This document shows positions 54,961-64,000 of a stretch of DNA of 64,000 bases, in pieces; the stretch's first letter is position 1; the number at the start of each line of letters is the position of its first letter. Both the position numbers and the translations under genes were made by a program. Source of the stretch: Gautieria morchelliformis (lineage: Eukaryota; Basidiomycota; Agaricomycetes; Gomphales; Gomphaceae). Location of the stretch: assembly GCA_015179125.1 (NCBI GenBank), contig WHVA01000134.1, positions 62,001 through 126,000 on the forward strand. The letters run 5' to 3'. The notes under the pieces are model-generated. The model worked only from the letters and a program-made list of their open reading frames with translations, had not been told where the DNA came from and did not search any database.

Positions 54961-56234
54961 TGTCAAGATTGGTTTTCAAGTGTTAATGTCGTGTATTAGT
55001 GAACACAGCGAATGCCCGAATAACTTGTGCGAATAAGTATGCCGTTCGGTGAATAGGTGAACCAATGAATGTTCACAAGGTAAGAGGGTTTGCCTAAACG
55101 GGGCTCACCCTATCTACAGTTGTAGCGAAATAGCCCGTGACTCTTGACGATGTAACATGCAAGGTTTCATGGAAGGGCTGTCTAAGTCTCGACAATCCCT
55201 TCACTGGCGAAGGTGCTCCTTCGGAGCCCTTCGCCAACAGCCCAGAAAATGGTTCGAAGGCTAAGGTAACAAAGATGGAGTATGAGAACTCACCAGTGAT
55301 GCCTAAGTCCTTTGCTAGTCGAAGATAGGAATCTCCAAGAGAAGGCTTAAGATGATGACCACGGTGAGGTCAAAGCTGCACAAGATGAACGACGTATGAT
55401 AATTGAACTGGGGAATATACATGCGAATGTAAACTACTTATATCGAATGCTCGTACGGTATCAGCGAATAGGAAAGAGGCCTTCACGAGTTAGGGTTGGA
55501 TAGGGGTGCGCAGTCATGATACTAAGAAGATGGAATAAACATACAATAGAGTGAGGGAGGAGTGCGAACATGAAACGACGGAGAATAAAGGTGGTGAAGG
55601 TACTTATGTACGAAATCATGTCTTGGGACCCGCATACATGCCACCCTGCACGGACTCTTCGTCCACTGGGTCTATCCCACACGGCCTACGGAAGGAACAC
55701 CCCGCGAACATACTTTGGCCATACAAAAACCCAAAGGGGTTGGATTTAAGAAGATGATGGGGCTAGTGATGAATCATCATGCCGGGTAAATGGTATCGAT
55801 CGTATTTGATGGCGTGCCTTGTTGGCGAAATGTGCGAGCAGCGAATAGCGGTTCGGCGAAATGCGAGGGAGGGTGAACATCGATAGAATAGGGAAGGAGA
55901 AGTCGAGGTGGAGGGCGAAGCCAAGCCAACACGGGGGAGGAGTAGCGAACGAGGGAATGGGGGTAACAAGGTGCAGGAAATACATAGGTCATGACAATCC
56001 GATTGTCAGAACACCATCGGAAGAGGGTCGAGCAGAGGAGGTGATAGGCCCAACAATGACTGCTAAGTTAGTCCGAAGACGTCGATCGCTTGTTGACGGC
56101 ATAACAATGCTCATTGGTGTGAACAGTGAGAATTGGTTGCTGAACATGACAATGGCGATCGGAACGAACACGGAGATGGAGTGACAAATGGTAGGACAGA
56201 GCACCTGAATGTGAGAAATAAATGCATCATGACA
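54961..56234 (+). repeat. LTR B, complete long form (1274 bp), target duplication ATAAC
   Basis: TGTCAAGATTGG start, GCATCATGACA end, flanked by ATAAC at 54956-54960 and 56235-56239. It interrupts A2 RT between NTVKD and VIPFPNQD. This is the reference copy for the long form; an inner TCATGACA at 55990-55997 equals the short-form end. Confidence 0.93.
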
Positions 56235-57210
56235 ATAACGTCCTTCACCGTATTCTCATTCTGCTGTTGTAGATCGAAGACCGTGCATAGTGTACCGTTT
56301 TTCTTTGGCACGCAGATCATTGGCACTGCTTGGTGTGCCACTGCTGGTATCCACCACCCTGCGATGGTGTATCTTTCCAGTTTTACGGAAAGTTCTTCGC
56401 GGAAGTGCTCTGGGCACTTCGGCAGTCGATACCGCATGCATTTGTTGGGATCAATGAGATTGATCTCGTGGTTGACCTCCCGCAGAGGCGGGAGTTCCAG
56501 TGGAATACCACTTACAAGGTCAGTGATCTTTTCCATCCATTCCTCACGCAAGCGAGGAATGTCATCGTCTGTGGGGACAATGCCAGCAGAACAAGACTCC
56601 ATTAAGCGCCTTGTGCGTCTATTTGGTCCCACAGAGCGTGGGAGCACCTTCTTCTTCCCCAACGCCTTCATCATCAGATGGGTGCATCTCTCCCTTTTTG
56701 TATAGGGAGAGTTTGAGGAAAGTCGTTTCACAACTCACCATCCTGGCTTCGATGGGCTTGAGTGGACCGTGGCCCGGAGGTGAGCCTGCTCACCTTCGGC
56801 GTCTGGTCCTCTTTCGATGAAGATTCATCGAAAGATACTTTGCCCATGGGCATTTTTTCGTCCCCTATACAAATAGTCCCTGGGCTAGAGAAGTCCAGGG
56901 TGACGCCTAGCTTCCTCAGGAAAGGTGTTCCGAGGATCACATCATAGTATTCGACGTTTGCTACATCAAAATACTCATCGTGAAGTTTACGACCGAATTT
57001 AATAGGTATGTTTGTTCCATAGTTGATTGTGGAACGACTACCGATGCATGCCAATTGCAGTGCAATTGGCTTTTCTAGGGAAAATGTCTTCATGCCCATG
57101 GCCTGCATGAATTCAGGGGAGATCAACACCCCTTCACTCCCACTGTCAAGGAGGCAGTGGGCCTTCACGCCGTTGATTTCCCAGTACCCCGACAGGCTAC
57201 GGTTCTCGTG
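56235..57210 (-). pseudogene. Protease and RT N-terminus of A2
   Basis: Protease: VKAHCLLDSGSEGVLISPEF and VILGTPFLRKLGVTLDFS (57168-56840). After a 1-nt shift near 56730: REEWMEKITDLVSGIPLELP, INLIDPNKCMRYRLPKCPE, ERYTIAGWWIPA, VPKKNGTLCTVFDLQQQN, NTVKD, where LTR B starts. A1 shows that protease and RT are normally one frame. Confidence 0.88.
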
Positions 57211-59450
57211 TCACGGCCGTGCAGGGCGCGATTGCTGCTTGATCCGATGGTGATACATTGGCTCAGCCGCCTTGTCAGGGGCGGCCGCTGTGCGGGCTGC
57301 CATTACTTTGGCGGTCCAATCATTGTCCAGTGTGACTCTAATCACGCTGGACCTGCATGTGGTCTGATTGTCCACTGTTTCTTCATCCCAGTCGTAATAC
57401 TGGGAGGGCTCGGGCTCCCATTTGTCTACGGGAGCCTCTGCATCTCTCTGAGCCTCATCGTTTTGAGGCTCACCCTCCCCCTCTTCATCAATTTGCGGAA
57501 GAGGGGCGTGGTTGGGATCCATGTCCGGATCCTCGTTGTCGGCGTGTCTTGCGGCTGCTGTCCGTATTCCGGACTTGAGCCATGGACACTCTGCTTTTCT
57601 GTGCCCTGGATGGCCACATTCAAAGCATGTGACGCTGCTTGGAGCATTGCCGGGTCGATATGGTGCTCGAACCACTGGTTTTGGAGGGAAATTCCACTTC
57701 GACGAGCTTCCCAATGCCTGAGGCTGTTTAGTCTTGTTCAGCATTTCCTGAACAGTCTTTGTGCCCTGCACGACCGCGTCGAAATGATGGTACGTCAGGG
57801 TGTGCAGAAACCGCTTTTGTAGGCGCTGCATTACCGTCTCTAAGGTCCACTCGTGGACCTGGCAGTCAAAACATTCGATGTTTCAAACAAACCATTCTTG
57901 GGCCTCGCCAGTGAGGTGAGTTCCCACATACCCCACCTGCATATCAATGCTGGTCGGTCCCAACAGGCAATTTATCTTGTTCCATCTCAAGATGGCCGCG
58001 ACGAAGACCTCAAATTCTTCGAGGTTGGACCCTCCCGCATATGGCTTGGGATGGGCCAGCTTTATGCCGGCCTTTGCCAGCGCAGACCTTTCAGGGTCCG
58101 TGTCTATGGCATCGGCCATCGCGACACGTATCATTTGTGTGATACCATCGTATGGCTCTTGCGCGCTTTCTGGCTGGTCCGGTATGCCCTGGCCCTCAGC
58201 TGGGGCCATGGCCCAGTCGCGCAGCTGTGCCATCACACGGGCCATGCCAGTGTACCCTCTGACCAGGTCTGGGGCCGGGTCTGCCTCTGGGCCGGGCGCC
58301 TCAGGTGCGTGGGTTTCTGGTGGGGGCGCATGACACTTGTCGCCCGTCAGTTCTGCGTTGCGTAGGTGCAGCCTGCTATTGTAGGCTGCGCGCGCTTGTC
58401 GTGCATCCTGTATGGCGTGCGTGAGCAGCTCGTCAGGCTGCCGGTCAGTGTGGCCTTGGCCATGGCAGCTGCGGCGTTCTGCGCTAACAGCTCGAGAGCC
58501 GTGTGTGGTGACGCGCCACACTGGCTTCTTTCCTTTGCCAGTGCCGGGCATCGAGCTCTAGGCTCTGCGTCGTGGTCTCAGAGCTCTGGGACAACCTGTT
58601 GTCTGATGATCTATTGGATCATCTTGTGGCTGCTCATTGGTGCATCCGGTTCTGTGTGCAATTCACCGCTGAATCATACATCTTGGTTGACAGGGGCGGC
58701 CGGCGGCAGCATGCGTCGTAGGTCCTGCTCCTGTCGTCGTTGGTCATCAGTGGCGCAAGCTTGTTCGCTCACTGTGGTGTGGGGCATGCTCCTGATGGAC
58801 ACTATGGGCTCTTTGTGTGAGCGAAGTGGCTTTTGCACGTCCTCTAGTGATGCCGTGTCCCGTTTTCAGATCTCCTCTGTTTGGTGGAGTTCCTTACTGA
58901 ATTGCATGAGGGACATCGTGATATCGTTGAGATGCGACGATATGTGCTCGTGCTTATGGCCTGTGAGCATGTTTCGGTGCAGCGCATCCTGCACTCTCTT
59001 GGCCATAGCGTCGGCCGTCTCGACGTTGATGCCGTGCTTCCTCGAGCTTTTGTGACTCGAGCTCGAGTATTCTGAGGCTTGCCCATCATCGTCGGGTGCT
59101 CGTCTTTTGGGTTGTCGTGCCCTGTCAGAGACGACTGTCGTCGCTTGATTTCGTGAGCAGCGGGCTGAGTTTCTACTTCAAGATTGTCCCCAAGTGTGCC
59201 CCGCTCTTGAGGCTCTGCCGTCTGACAATGGTGAGACGTCTCTACCCTTGCTCTTGTCCCGGGGCCAGGGGGAGTGGGTGGGGATGCCGGATTGTTGTCT
59301 ATTCGTGTCCCCTCTTCGACGACGTTGGGTGACACGTGGTCGGGTCCTAGCTCATCCTCGATTGGGGGGACAAGCGCAGTGAGATCTACGACCTCTCCAT
59401 CTTCTGGTGTCCTGTACTCTTGTTACGGGGTAGGATCAGCCGTTGTGTCA
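57211..59450 (-). pseudogene. Gag of A2 with CCHC zinc knuckle
   Basis: Starts near 59450 and is degenerate at first (VVEEGTRIDNN, coiled pieces to 58844). Capsid-like core at 58080-57890: KLAHPKPYAGGSNLEEFEVF, INCLLGPTSIDM, GTHLTGEAQEWFV. Then VQGTKTVQEMLNKTK and the zinc knuckle CFECGHPGHRKAEC (CX2CX4HX4C, about 57645-57604), and an acidic linker ending in a TGA (57211) where A1 has a sense codon. Several frame changes. Confidence 0.85.
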
Positions 59451-59661
59451 CTAGGCTGTGCCTGGGGGTTTGTCCGCGAGCTAGAGGCTTGCATCCTTCT
59501 TCGACTGCGTGGAAACATCATGCTCGCAATCGACAGTAGAGGGTCTATTGGATGATGTTTGATGGTAAACAGCCGTCGACCCCGCAATCTTTTTCAAGAT
59601 CACATGGATTTCCACAATTCAGTTGTTCTCTTGACGAACAACTTCAGGAATTTCAAAAAGG

Positions 59662-59682
59662 TGTAACATAGTAAATGTTACA
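59662..59682 (-). repeat. 21-bp remnant of the A2 5' LTR
   Basis: TGTAACATAG joined to TAAATGTTACA right after the AAAAAGG leader word that also precedes the A3 LTR. Only the outermost bases of each LTR end remain, so about 190 bp are gone. The product is a near-palindrome. Confidence 0.5.
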
Positions 59683-60185
59683 CCCGTTTGCAGTACCTAA
59701 GGCGCGCGTCGGATTTACTTCCGTTTTAGCGCGCAAACTTCGAACAACGATACCTTGCTTGATATCGCTCCGATTTGCTTGAAATTTCATATCTGAAGCT
59801 ATGTGGACCATAGCTAGGGCATAGAACTAAAAAATCCGAATAAAACAAGCATTTTTTATTTTGCATTTTGGGTGCTGAGGGGGAACAATGTCAAGCTTAG
59901 CTTACTGTATGTAGTTCAATGCAGGGTTTAATTTTGTTTGCTACTTTGTACTAATGGTGAGAACCCACTACAGGAGAATCTCCAGAAGAGGGTGTCATAG
60001 GATTGGAGAGGAAGGGCTTAGCTTCTTCTGACATTGGATCAGTGAGATCTGACGGTAGGCGTTCATTCTCAATGTCGGATTTCCTCCTGTGTAGCATAAG
60101 CCCCGAAATCTTTGATCCCTTCCGCACTGAGTGCCAATGCACCATAAGGCAAGTTCGCCGATCCCAACACGTCCTTGAGCTCGGA
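59683..60185. other. No gene recognised
   Basis: Plain sequence after the chromovirus. On the minus strand, LKDVLGSANLPYGALAL and GAYATQEEIRH (60185-60069) look protein-like and could be the last exon of a lost gene; nothing else supports it. Confidence 0.35.
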
Positions 60186-60600
60186 AACTGCGGGGGTGCA
60201 CACGTATGCGGTGGGGTGAGGGGCGCGGAGGTGCTGGGGTGGGCGAGCTGGTGTAGGAGGACGGGGTGGTGGGGAAGCGGGCGGCGGCGGGTGCGGGTGC
60301 GGGTGCAGGGACGGGTTGGGCGGCAACGCAAAGGACGCGGGGGCGGAGGTGGGAGAGCTCGTGTAGGAGGACGGGGTGGTGGGGAAGCGGGCGGCGGCGG
60401 GTGCGGGTGCGGGTGTGGGTGCAGGTACAGGTGCGGGTGTGGGGACGGGTTGGGCGACGATGCGAAGGACGCGGGGGGCGCACGCGTACGCGGTGGGGTG
60501 AGGGGCGCGGAGGTGCTGGGGTGGGCGAGCTGGTGCAGGAGGACGGGGTGGTGGGGGAACGGGTGGCGGCGGGTGCGGGTGCAGGTATGCGTGCCCTGGG
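60186..60600 (+). repeat. GC-rich minisatellite, G-rich on the plus strand
   Basis: The block GTAGGAGGACGGGGTGGTGGGG, then GGCGGCGGGTGCGGGTGCGGG occurs three times (about 60252, 60363, 60535), and GGTGGGGTGAGGGGCGCGG twice (60208, 60491). Inner GGGTGC/GGGTGTGG hexamers vary in number. Many GGG runs give G-quadruplex potential. The long Pro/His-rich open frames on the other strand come from this repeat. Confidence 0.8.
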
Positions 60601-60950
60601 ACATGAATGTGCCTGGGCCGTGGCGCTCTGCGGGAGTCGAGTGGTCAGACACCCTGGTATGAGGAATACAGGCTGGGATACTCACTGAAGTTGGCCACTG
60701 GGGTTATGGGGGAGTTGACAGGGAGCTGCTGGTACTTGACGGCGGGCCTGTGGAGCTAAGCGAAAAGGCGCGATTGAAGAATAGGGTCAGCAGATGCTTC
60801 GAAGCCCGGGGCAAGTTCATATGGAAGACGAGTGCCAAACCAAGAGAGGCTGAAGTGTCTGTGGTGCGTGGTGTTGTTGATGGTGCAGCGCGGCAAGCCG
60901 CCTATTATGAATCGGCATAACCCGACCAAGTTCGACTTGCCTTACCAACA

Positions 60951-62635
60951 ATGGGAAATAACAAAAATAAAAGACAGCCCACCAAGTCAACACGAGCAAT
61001 GAAAAAGGTCAAAGAACCTCCAGAGGAACTGTTACCTGACATAGCGGGAATTCAGGGCAAAGGTCGGTTTATATATAATGATGCTATTTCAAGCTCACCA
61101 GTTATTTAGAATCTGTTCAAACTACTAGCACTTTTCGACCGAAACATCAGGCGGCAAAAAAAGTAACTTTTGAAGACTTAGAATCTGAGTCAGGGTCTTC
61201 ATATAAGGAAGAGACCCAGCCGGCTCAAAGTGCATCCGAGTCCGAAGCCGAGCCCAACGACCCTAATCGAGACTCAGAGTCTGAAGAGTTAGTAGACGTG
61301 GCAGTTCCCAAACAGGTAAAGGATATTGATGAACCTGGTATGCCATCATATTTTTCATTTATAATTTGATGCTCATTTCACGGCCTAGTAATTATCTTGT
61401 GTGTTCCGGACAGCACTGAAGCCGAAGGGTTTGTTGAGTGTGTGAAGCTTCCTGCCAATGTCAGTTACAAGAAGGTCGAGGAATGTATCTTCAAAGCGAT
61501 AGGGTGCTATCAAACAGTGAAAAAGATGCTGCACCTAGCTTATCAGCTCAAAGGTGTGTGAGATAAACACCTTTCGAAACTGGCAAAAGAAGAGGACTGG
61601 GAAAACCTCAAGGATGATGTGAAGGGCGCTCAGGCAAGGAAGAAAACGGGCGATGCCAGTGGCGTGGAAGTAGACATCGTTCTGGATGAAAGTGTACGTG
61701 TGCGTGTAACTTCGCATGGCAGCCGCATCTGATATTATAAGAATTATAGTACATCGCTTCGCTTCGGCATACACTTTCCATGAAAAGGGACAAAACTGTG
61801 ACAAATGCAGCTGGCAGGGGCAAAAAGAAGAAAGCTCGTATTCAGGACTTGAACACCGATTCTGACACTGAAGCATCTGAGATTGAAGAGCATGGCCTAC
61901 CGAGAAAACGGGAAAGGGATTTCATGGAGGCGTTGAAGGCAGAGTATTCAAACTGTGGAAAACCGGCATGTGCTTCAAAAGTCTGCAAACTGAATAAGAA
62001 CAGAGAGCACACACATTTATCATGGTGCCAAGTCCAGTCCTGGGTAACAGCCTTGGTGAGTACAACCTTTGCATTTATATGTATTAATCGCTGCTAATAA
62101 TGCGAATTTAGGTTTCTAACATTCACGGGGTCACTCTGAAAGTTCCTCCAAACAACGCTCACTTCGAAGATTTCCATTATCGCAAAGACTCCATTCAAAA
62201 AGAGAAGACCGATGAAGGGTCAACGGCCAACCTGCCCGGCGCTGCATTGGGTCTTCAAGGATCATTTCCTATGATGATATTCCCACCAATTGACTATTGA
62301 ATGTTTGCTCAGAACATGGTCCTGAACCGCCCTGTTACTCCAGTCAATCCTGACAAGAGACTGGAACAGTTGACCCCTGCGACTCCCAGTGACATCGCTT
62401 ACCCAAGCATCGAAGAGTTTCTTGACGATGTCCATAATTGGCCTGAGGCTAGGGGGCGGAACATTGACGAATTCAAAGGTAAATTTGAAGCAAACAATGT
62501 TTACTTCCTAAATGAACTGAAGGAGGTGACGGCTGATGTGCTCATGGCCAACATCGGGATGTCATGGGGTGACGCGAATTTCATCAAAGGAGCGGCTAGA
62601 AATGCTATAAGGAAGCTTGCTAAGAAGGTGTGAGA
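60951..62635 (+). pseudogene. Agaricomycete repeat-family protein with SAM-like C-terminus, two in-frame TGA
   Basis: Start MGNNKNKRQPTKSTR at 60951. Exons joined by ~50-nt introns: KKVTFEDLESES with an acidic stretch, IILCVPDSTEAEGFVE and KVEECIFKAIGCY, LSKLAKEEDWENLKDDV, a basic stretch (GRGKKKKAR), MEALKAEYSNCGKPACA, HTHLSWCQVQSWV, and a final helical domain (YPSIEEFLDDVHNW, DEFKGKFEANNVYFLNEL, AARNAIRKL) like SAM folds. Two TGA codons interrupt it: after LKGV (about 61559, CGA-like) and after PPIDY (62298, TGG-like). I recall similar proteins as expanded hypothetical families in Agaricomycetes. Function unknown. Confidence 0.6.
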
Positions 62636-63252
62636 GGGAGCGATGCAAGCAGAATTATGCCAGTAGGACACAATAATTAGATTTACTATATACATCAAAA
62701 AGAACAATTTAGAGAATTATGGACAGGGCTGTCCACGAGTCAACCTGCAGGTTACCTGGACTTGGACTTGCAGGTTTGCCAGCTTCCAGAAGTGGAACCT
62801 GGACTTGACCTGAGTTTTTCTGCAGGTTCAGTTTGTCCCGCAGTCCCAGCAATCCTCTACCATACCCGCTCTTGCTCCGTGGGGTGAGAGTGGATACAGT
62901 TATCACGATACCACTAGCCACCACTCGCAGCCAGGAACAAGCCAGCACAACATAGTGATGTCATATCCCAGGATGAACAACGTTGCCAAAGCCTCAGTAC
63001 GTCCATCACATTTTGTCAAGTCTTGTATATGCCACCTAATTTTGCTGTTTTCTTGTTCCAGCACAACCCCTCGTCATCCAGATTTCAAAACACAGATAGC
63101 AGCACCTATATAGCACAGGAATTCTAGGAGAATGTCGTCATCCTGCATATATCAAGGCATTGAAGCACATCGAGAGCTTAGAAGTTGAAAACAAACTTAT
63201 GAAGTCTTTTATGTTCTTGTAGGCTGATCTCCATATGCTAATATCATTACAG
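62636..63252. other. No gene recognised
   Basis: Spacer between two plus-strand genes. Contains three partial repeats of a CTGGACTTGACCTG / GCAGGTT word (62745-62830). No other feature. Confidence 0.35.
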
Positions 63253-63985
63253 AACATTATATTCGCAACTGCTCACCACAATCTCTCCCGGGGCTACGTC
63301 TCACCCTCAGCCGGTCATTGGGGCCGCGAAGCCTCTCGTCGCATCAAAACCACAAAGTCACCAAATGAAATCACTCGATATCTCAGTGAATTCACCGAAC
63401 TCCCCTGACATGCCCAATGAACTCGACTATCCTCATGCCGCCTACTGGACACACGAAGAGTGGGACAGTTTCCGTCAAAAGATATCGGGGCTCCACACAA
63501 CCAATTCCCGGCGTATCCGGCTCAAGGACTTATCGTTACCTAATGCCAGCCTGGCATATATTACAAATGAGGTAGGTACAGGTGTCAACGGGTATCAAGC
63601 CAAATATATGCAACAGACGGCCCGCCGTTTGTTTGCATCGCTTCATGAAGCCGGTTATGCCCCGAAAACCTGGTCTCGAGCTCCCTTCGATGCGGTTGAG
63701 TATTTTTGGGCTAACATGTACAAGCACTATCCCGACCTTCGCCTTTGTGAGGGTCATTGGAAACTCAATCTATTTGCTAGCCAGGAATACCCGGCCTTCA
63801 CGTGTCCGAAGAACGGAGGCAATGTTAAGGGGGTGCATGAATCTGATAACTCCTCGTCTCGTATTCCCGAAACCCCAAAGAAACGCATGCACGCTTCCTC
63901 TGACAAACCAGCTCAGAATGTCAAAAAAAACAAGGTAAATCATCCAGTGCCTGGCACTGCAGGCCCGATACCTGTGCTGTTGTGA
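63253..63985 (+). CDS. Uncharacterised Agaricomycete protein (possibly partial)
   Basis: Open from an ATTACAG splice acceptor at 63252; first ATG in frame at 63365 (MKSLDISVNS). Core: YAPKTWSRAPFDAVEYFWA, NMYKHYPDLRLCEGHWK and ASQEYPAF, with a Lys-rich, Ser-rich tail (PKKRMHASSDK, VKKNK). A GTAAATC...CTGCAG intron at 63935-63961 is possible, so the gene may continue past the window end. The pattern recalls basidiomycete hypothetical families; function unknown. Same strand as, and 600 bp after, the SAM-like gene. Confidence 0.55.
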
Positions 63986-64000
63986 TACCCGCTTCGACGT

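Larger units (their letters stand above)
48757..59682 (-). mobile_element. Ty3/gypsy chromovirus copy A2 with two nested LTRs
   Basis: Minus strand. From right: LTR remnant, leader, gag, zinc knuckle, protease, RT, RNase H, integrase, chromodomain, ORF3, ORF4, polypurine tract and 3' LTR. It is 10.9 kb long including two insertions (LTR B 54961-56234, LTR F 52528-53589); without them about 8.6 kb. Inserted in the C3 gag on the left (CTCCGAG before 48757), but the right flank (CCCGT) does not continue that gag, so the right end is rearranged. Confidence 0.92.

Noticed and set aside
56111..56705. Plus-strand open frames opposite the A2 RT
   Set aside because: They are antisense shadows of the RT and protease frames, with no features of their own.
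59951..60685. Pro/His/Arg-rich open frame of 244 codons on the minus strand
   Set aside because: All frames are open across the GC-rich minisatellite; the composition follows from the repeat.
1..64000. tRNA, rRNA, CRISPR arrays, bacterial promoters or Shine-Dalgarno sites
   Set aside because: None seen; intron-bearing genes and fungal retroelements make bacterial features inapplicable. A tRNA could be missed by eye; a covariance-model scan would settle it.

Overview
This window is repeat-rich fungal nuclear DNA, almost certainly from a mushroom-forming basidiomycete (Agaricomycetes). The clues are spliceosomal introns of about 45-60 nt, Ty3/gypsy polyproteins with the Agaricomycete-type RT (YMDDIF) and a chromodomain integrase, an Agaricomycete-type BTB/POZ gene, a DUF6533-type membrane protein, a fungal NADPH oxidase relic and a flavin monooxygenase relic. 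No rRNA, tRNA, CRISPR or bacterial-type operon was seen. Most of the sequence is nested, decayed mobile elements. Family letters (A-H) are local names.

Layout. 1-6906: 3' part of a chromovirus (copy A1, +): gag zinc knuckle, protease, RT, RNase H, integrase and chromodomain, followed by two unusual post-integrase ORFs (ORF3, ORF4) and a 214-bp LTR. 6907-7952: pieces of a large LTR family (B). 8.0-13.9 kb: a dead BTB gene, a CG-alternating repeat, an inverted-repeat arm, an LTR-D piece, then (minus strand) a Cys-rich gene remnant and a DDE integrase-like gene split by a solo LTR (G). 14.1-16.1 kb: gag and partial LTR of a third chromovirus copy (A3). 16.7-18.3 kb: LTR B and the second inverted-repeat arm. 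18.9-21.3 kb: relics of host genes (flavin monooxygenase, an unrecognised gene, NADPH oxidase). 21.3-22.2 kb: CG-alternating repeats. 22.3-27.4 kb: the best-preserved block, with an apparently intact BTB gene, head to head with an integrase-like gene, followed by its Cys-rich partner gene. 27.4-33.9 kb: AT-rich DNA, a gene-like multi-exon fragment and a DUF6533-type gene. 33.9-48.7 kb: a foldback MITE, a copia LTR plus gag inserted in a Tf1-like gypsy (C1), many nested B LTRs, and two more Tf1-like gag fragments (C2, C3). 48.76-59.68 kb: chromovirus copy A2 (minus), which carries the same ORF3/ORF4 and is interrupted by two LTR insertions with perfect 5-bp target duplications. 59.7-64 kb: a GC-rich minisatellite and two Agaricomycete gene-family members, one with in-frame TGA codons.

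How it fits together. The insertions can be dated relative to each other from target-site duplications: B into A2, copia LTR into A2, G into the integrase-like gene, D into B, E into B, and B into B. Premature stops are mostly TGA or TAG at positions where the sister copy has CGA or TGG, which suggests cytosine deamination or a RIP-like process acting on repeats. The most novel-looking items are the conserved post-integrase ORF3/ORF4 module of family A and the duplicated unit of integrase plus CxCPHFVP Cys-rich protein.
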